From NCBI GenBank assembly GCA_944385065.1, contig CALWVX010000062.1, positions 1 through 9,318 on the forward strand: a stretch of 9,318 nucleotides of DNA, read 5' to 3'. Both the position numbers and the translations under genes were made by a program. Of this stretch, positions 6,290 to 9,318 are shown in pieces. How positions within the stretch are numbered: the stretch's first letter is position 1; the number at the start of each line of letters is the position of its first letter. The DNA comes from an uncultured Oscillospiraceae bacterium (GTDB lineage: Bacteria; Bacillota; Clostridia; Oscillospirales; Oscillospiraceae). The notes under the pieces are model-generated. The model worked only from the letters and a program-made list of their open reading frames with translations. It made no database searches and was not told the DNA's origin.

Positions 6290-6315
6290 TTGTGGGTGAA
6301 AGGAGGTTGAGGCCC

Positions 6316-6798
6316 ATGGAGGAATGGAACAGCCCCGGACAGGCAGAGCGGTTTGTGGCCGACTACGCCGACCCCATCCTGCGCATCTGCCGGTCCTACT
6401 CCCTCACCCGGGAAGATGCCCAGGACATCTGTCAGGACATTTTTCTGAAGCTGCTGGAGGGCCGCAGACAGTTCCGGGACCGGGAACATGAGAAGGCGTT
6501 TATCCTGCGCGCGGCGGTGAACGCCTGCAAGGACCAGCTGAAGAGCGCCCGGCGCAGGCGGGAGGTCCCGATGCCGGAGGCGGAGGCGGTCCCCGCCCGG
6601 CCAGCGGAGGAGGGCGGTCTGCTGGAGGCGGTCCGGGCCATGCCCCGGCACTACGGGGCGGCGGTGTATCTCTTCTATTACGAGGGGTACAGTCTGGATG
6701 AGGTGGCCAGCCTGTGCGGCTGCACCCCGGCCTGTGCCCGGAAGCGGCTGAGCCGGGGGCGGAAGCTGCTGGCAAAACAACTGGAGGTGGAGACATGA
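6316..6798 (+). CDS. ECF-type RNA polymerase sigma factor
   Basis: A 160-residue sigma-70 family protein with only regions 2 and 4, the ECF layout. Region 2 covers about 12-80: FVADYADPILRICRSYSLTR, then EDAQDICQDIFLKLLEG (33-49, core-polymerase and -10 binding), ending in the basic KSARRRR. A short proline/alanine/acid linker (about 83-100) leads to region 4 (about 101-157), with MPRHYGAAVYLFYYEGYS, then LDEVASLCGCTPACARKRLSRGRKLL as the -35 helix-turn-helix. Three cysteines fall in that helix-turn-helix (C134, C136, C140), which is unusual. The frame is open from 6271, but AAAGGAGG at 6299-6306 sits 9 nt before the ATG at 6316, so this start is chosen. It overlaps the next gene by ATGA, the classic sigma/anti-sigma arrangement. 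It is probably held at the membrane by that partner until a signal arrives. Confidence 0.93.
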   Translation: MEEWNSPGQAERFVADYADPILRICRSYSLTREDAQDICQDIFLKLLEGRRQFRDREHEKAFILRAAVNACKDQLKSARRRREVPMPEAEAVPARPAEEGGLLEAVRAMPRHYGAAVYLFYYEGYSLDEVASLCGCTPACARKRLSRGRKLLAKQLEVET

Positions 6799-8000
6799 TC
6801 GACTGGAATCGGGCGTGGGACCGGGAGCGGTTCAGCGACCGGGAGAAAGAGAATTTGGCCGCCCGGCTGAGACAGGCGGCGGAACAGGAGGAGCATATGG
6901 ACAACAGATCAAAGAAGAGAATCTTCCGGTTGAGCCGGGGGGCGGCGGTGGCCGCGGCGGCCGCCCTGATGCTGACGGTGGGAGCGATGGCGTCGGCCGT
7001 CCATGGGACGTGGGGCGGACTGTTCCGCTTCTTTGCCCCGGAGGAGCAGACGCTGCTGGAGAAGGTGACCTGTGAGATTGGGCAGACCCGGGAGGTGGAT
7101 GGATGGGAGGTCACGCTGAGCCGGTGCGCCGGGGACGACGAGATGGTCTATATCTGGGTGGACATGAAGGCTCCGGCGGACTTTGTCTGTGAGCCCCCGG
7201 CGGACAATCTGGACCTGTCCGCCGGCTGGGACCTGATGATAGACGGGGAACAGCAGAAAGGGGGCAGCGGCAGCACCCGCATCGACTGGGATGAGGAGAC
7301 CCGGACGGTCACCTGCTGCTCCGGCTGGCCCACCAGGGACCCGGTGGCCGGCGAGACGGCGGACATTGTGCTGGAGCCCCTGTGCTGGAGCGGCTGGGAC
7401 CGGGAGGCGGAGGAGTGGGTGGACCTCCCTCTGTGGGAGGGAGAGGTCACCTTTGAGGATGTGGAGCTGGCCTATGAAAACCAGACCATCCGCCTGGAGC
7501 CCAATGTGGAGGTCCCCTATCTGGACGGCACCGCCACGCTGACCCGGCTGGACATCTCCCCCTTCCGGGCCCTGGCCCGGGTGGAGGGCGGATCCTGCCT
7601 GCGCCACCACTGGGTGAAGGCGGAGGAAGGGTACCAGCCTGAGCCGGGGGAGATCGTGGAGTCAGAGGTCGGCACCATCACCGTGGGCGGGTCCAATATC
7701 GGGAACCTGGAGCTGGACGGCTACCGCCTCGCCTATGGGGCCCTGGACTGCTGGGGAGCGCTGACGGTGGAGTTCCACATGAAGGACGGAACGGTCATCG
7801 CCCCCCGGACGGCGGCGCTGTCCGAGTGCCAGGACGGATTTGAAACGGAGGACCGGTCCTTTGCCGGCGAGTGCTATGTGGAGCGGAGAATGGAGTATGA
7901 GGCCGAGCCGGTCTACGATATGCCCGACCGGATCATCGACCCGGACCAGGTGGACTATGTGACCGTGTGCGGGGTGGACATCCCCGTGGCGCAGGACTAA
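6795..8000 (+). CDS. DUF4179-like single-pass membrane protein, probable anti-sigma factor
   Basis: A 401-residue protein. Residues 1-47 are a charged cytoplasmic segment (MIDWNRAWDRERFSDREKEN), followed by one membrane helix at about 48-69 (SRGAAVAAAAALMLTVGAMA), with lysine and arginine before it in line with an N-in topology. The outer part (70-401) begins with a segment like the DUF4179 domain of Clostridia proteins: a short aromatic stretch, GQTREVDGWEVTLSRCAGDDEMVYIWVD. It continues with beta-rich sequence of unknown function, rich in Trp and acidic residues. All eleven cysteines lie in this outer part, including a CC pair, and none in the first 90 residues. The ATG overlaps the sigma stop (ATGA). 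By position and topology it should bind and restrain the sigma factor while sensing something outside; the signal is unknown. A terminator-like stem follows. Confidence 0.85.
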   Translation: MIDWNRAWDRERFSDREKENLAARLRQAAEQEEHMDNRSKKRIFRLSRGAAVAAAAALMLTVGAMASAVHGTWGGLFRFFAPEEQTLLEKVTCEIGQTREVDGWEVTLSRCAGDDEMVYIWVDMKAPADFVCEPPADNLDLSAGWDLMIDGEQQKGGSGSTRIDWDEETRTVTCCSGWPTRDPVAGETADIVLEPLCWSGWDREAEEWVDLPLWEGEVTFEDVELAYENQTIRLEPNVEVPYLDGTATLTRLDISPFRALARVEGGSCLRHHWVKAEEGYQPEPGEIVESEVGTITVGGSNIGNLELDGYRLAYGALDCWGALTVEFHMKDGTVIAPRTAALSECQDGFETEDRSFAGECYVERRMEYEAEPVYDMPDRIIDPDQVDYVTVCGVDIPVAQD

Positions 8001-8019
8001 AGGAGCGCGGCAGAGCAGA

Positions 8020-8066
8020 GGTCCGGGCCCCGTCCCAAGAAGACGGGACCCGGACCCTGATATTTT
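8020..8066 (+). terminator. Terminator after the second sigma module
   Basis: Arms 8020-8034 and 8042-8056 form a 15-bp stem with one C-A mismatch and a 7-nt loop (CCAAGAA), followed by CTGATATTTT. It starts about 20 bp after the stop codon and separates the module from the ribosomal protein operon. The T-run is short. Confidence 0.7.
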
Positions 8067-8090
8067 GGGCAAAAAACCGTCAGAAACCCC

Positions 8091-8120
8091 TTGACTGCGC
8101 CGGGAGAAGTGTGGTATCAT
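8091..8120 (+). promoter_or_regulatory. Sigma-A promoter of the rpmG-secE-nusG operon
   Basis: TTGACT (8091-8096), an 18-bp spacer, then TATCAT (8115-8120), with transcription expected near 8127. This leaves a leader of about 230 nt before rpmG. Confidence 0.75.
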
Positions 8121-8126
8121 AGCCAT

Positions 8127-8360
8127 ACCTGTGAAAAGGGGCTTTTTTGCCGCGCGCATTTTTACGGTGTAATGGGCGCGGACCCCTCCGCCCGTATGGG
8201 AAGCAGGGAGGCAATGGGCCGGATCCGCACCGTTCATGCCGAGGGCGCCTGTGCGTCCCCGGGGCGCTGGATTCGGCAAAGCGGGCCGCGTCCGGCGTTT
8301 TTCTTTTGAACGGGCGGGACAGGCGGACACCGCGGAATTTTTACAAGGAGGTGCCGACAA
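8127..8360 (+). promoter_or_regulatory. Structured 5' leader of the rpmG operon, no gene seen
   Basis: No convincing open reading frame, tRNA or known riboswitch is recognised here. Three nested stems can form: 8176-8182 with 8224-8230 (one mismatch), 8184-8189 with 8206-8211 (CCCTCC/GGGAGG) and 8191-8193 with 8198-8200. Further on, GCCG-CGTC-CGGC (8285-8296) can be lengthened past a GG bulge by 8278-8282 and runs into TTTTTCTTTT (8298-8307), like an attenuator. AAGGAGGTG at 8345-8353 serves rpmG. A ribosomal-protein or NusG-dependent control element is possible but not shown. Confidence 0.45.
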
Positions 8361-8528
8361 ATGGCAGGTAAGGCCGGCGCTCGCATCAAGATCACCCTCC
8401 GGTGCTCCGAGTGCAAGCAGAGAAACTACAACACCATGAAGAACAAGAAGAATACCCCCGACCGTCTGGAGCTGAACAAGTACTGCCCCTTCTGCAGAAA
8501 GCACACTGTGCACAATGAGACAAAGTAA
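8361..8528 (+). CDS. rpmG: 50S ribosomal protein L33
   Basis: A 55-residue basic protein of the large ribosomal subunit. It has the L33 pattern: ARIKITLRCSECKQRNYNT (7-25), KNTPDRLELNKYCPFC, then RKHTVHNETK. Four cysteines in two CxxC pairs (C15, C18, C42, C45) form a zinc ribbon, so this is the zinc-binding form rather than the cysteine-free paralogue some Bacillota make under zinc shortage. AAGGAGGTG (8345-8353) precedes the ATG. It is the first gene of the operon; secE starts 36 nt after its stop. This L33-SecE-NusG order is widespread in Bacillota. Confidence 0.97.
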   Translation: MAGKAGARIKITLRCSECKQRNYNTMKNKKNTPDRLELNKYCPFCRKHTVHNETK

Positions 8529-8564
8529 TTTGTCCCGCAAGGCTGAAAGGAAAGAAGGGTAACA

Positions 8565-8837
8565 ATGGCTGAAAACGAAAAGGTAGAGCAGGCCGTCCAG
8601 GCCAAAAAGGACAAGAAGCCCGAGAAGAAATCCAAGCCGGGCCCCTTTAGCCGCGCCGCCAAGTGGCTCAAGGACATGAAGAGCGAGCTGAAGAAGGTCC
8701 AGTGGCCCACCCGCAAGCAGACCATCAACAATACCCTGATCGTCATCGCCTGCGTGGTCGTCGTGGGTATCTTCATCTGGATTTTCGACTTCCTGGCCGG
8801 CACGGCTATCGACCTGATCATCACCACGCTGAGCTAA
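8565..8837 (+). CDS. secE: Preprotein translocase subunit SecE
   Basis: A 90-residue single-pass SecE of the short Gram-positive type. A lysine-rich cytoplasmic N-terminus (1-31) precedes the amphipathic segment SRAAKWLKDMKSELKKVQWPTR (29-50) with the conserved ELKKVxWPTR motif, and then one membrane helix (about 57-83, TLIVIACVVVVGIFIWIFDF). SecE clamps the SecY channel in the cytoplasmic membrane and is essential for protein export. The ATG follows AAGGAAAGAAGGG. It sits between rpmG and nusG; the gap to nusG is only 11 nt, so the genes are co-transcribed. Confidence 0.97.
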   Translation: MAENEKVEQAVQAKKDKKPEKKSKPGPFSRAAKWLKDMKSELKKVQWPTRKQTINNTLIVIACVVVVGIFIWIFDFLAGTAIDLIITTLS

Positions 8838-8848
8838 GGTGAGACAAG

Positions 8849-9318
8849 ATGGCTGACAATGCAAACTGGTATGTGGTCCACACCTATTCCGGCTATGAGA
8901 ACACGGTGAAGGCCACCATCGAGAAGTACGTGGAAAACCGGGGCATGCAGGATCTGATTCACGAGATCAGCATTCCCCTGGAGACGGTCACCGAGATCAC
9001 CGACAACGGCCCCAAGGAAGTGGAGCGCAAGGTGTTCCCCGGCTATGTGCTGGTGAAAATGGTGATGAACGACGAGACCTGGCATGTGGTGCGCAACATC
9101 CGGGGCGTCACCGGCTTCCTGGGCGAGGGGAACAAGGCGATCCCCCTGTCCGACGAGGACGTGGCCGCGCTGGGCGTGGAGAAGCGGGAGGTCGTGGTCA
9201 GCTATCAGCTGGGCGATACCGTGCGCATCACGGACGGCGCTCTGGAGTCCTTCCTGGGCACCGTGGACGAGATCGACCTGGACCACAACAAGGTCCGCGT
9301 GGTGGTGTCCATGTTCGG
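8849..9318 (+). CDS. nusG: Transcription termination/antitermination protein NusG, 3' end cut by window
   Basis: The first 156 residues of NusG; the last 15-20 or so fall beyond the right edge. The NGN domain (about 5-108) shows WYVVHTYSGYENTVK (7-21), KVFPGYVLVKM (61-71) and VRNIRGVTGFLG (81-92), the parts that bind the RNA polymerase clamp. The KOW domain begins at LGDTVRITDG (121-130) and continues to VDEIDLDHNKVRVVVSMF. NusG travels with elongating polymerase, affecting pausing, Rho termination and coupling to ribosomes. The start is ATG 8849 with a weak GGTGAG ribosome site, so translation may depend partly on coupling to secE. The linker between the NGN and KOW domains appears shorter than in B. 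subtilis NusG. rplK and rplA would be expected next. Confidence 0.97.
   Translation, partial: MADNANWYVVHTYSGYENTVKATIEKYVENRGMQDLIHEISIPLETVTEITDNGPKEVERKVFPGYVLVKMVMNDETWHVVRNIRGVTGFLGEGNKAIPLSDEDVAALGVEKREVVVSYQLGDTVRITDGALESFLGTVDEIDLDHNKVRVVVSMF

Noticed and set aside
8170..8232. Possible tRNA in the rpmG leader
   Set aside because: Stems can form, but there is no T-loop consensus, anticodon arm or acceptor geometry.
7662..8864. 400-codon open frame on the minus strand
   Set aside because: Runs antisense through the end of the DUF4179-like gene, a terminator, a promoter, rpmG and secE; no homology seen.

Overview
The window looks like chromosomal core sequence from a GC-rich, strictly anaerobic member of the Bacillota (Clostridia), most like gut Oscillospiraceae of the Flavonifractor/Pseudoflavonifractor kind. 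The reasons are strong AGGAGG ribosome binding sites on a GC-rich background, a hydroxyacyl-CoA dehydratase activase-type ATPase, the rpmG-secE-nusG order, and two sigma/anti-sigma pairs of a type common in these bacteria. Placement to genus is inference.

Left part (1-2836): the N-terminal part of a BadF/BadG/BcrA/HgdC-type activating ATPase runs off the left edge on the minus strand. A MalY/PatB-type PLP C-S lyase or aminotransferase gene (minus strand, with a clear intrinsic terminator) follows. It is divergent from an XRE-cupin regulator gene. Their two predicted promoters overlap head-on, and the lyase gene has a leader of about 200 nt with a strong hairpin and a TATTGTACAATA palindrome. 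This is a plausible regulator/target pair.

Middle (2839-4882): three strong hairpins lie between the convergent regulator and asparagine synthetase (asnB) genes. One shares an identical 21-nt core, in opposite orientation, with the hairpin upstream of the regulator. asnB is a single-gene unit with a consensus promoter, TTGACA-17-TATACT.

Sigma region (4960-8066): two consecutive sigma/membrane-protein modules on the plus strand, each with an ATGA stop/start overlap. The first sigma gene carries a frameshift at a CCCC run, so its region 4 lies in the -1 frame, yet the overlap with its partner survives in that shifted frame. The second module pairs a normal ECF-type sigma factor with a DUF4179-like single-pass membrane protein that has eleven cysteines, all outside the membrane. 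It has a candidate ECF-type promoter, GGTCACA-16-CGTG.

Right part (8091-9318): a housekeeping operon with a sigma-A promoter, a leader of about 230 nt that can fold, then rpmG (L33), secE, and nusG cut off by the right edge. Most of the window is ordinary. The points worth a second look are the frameshifted sigma gene, the two sigma modules, the overlapping malY/xre promoters with their hairpins, and the L33 leader. I see no CRISPR array, insertion sequence, tRNA or rRNA.
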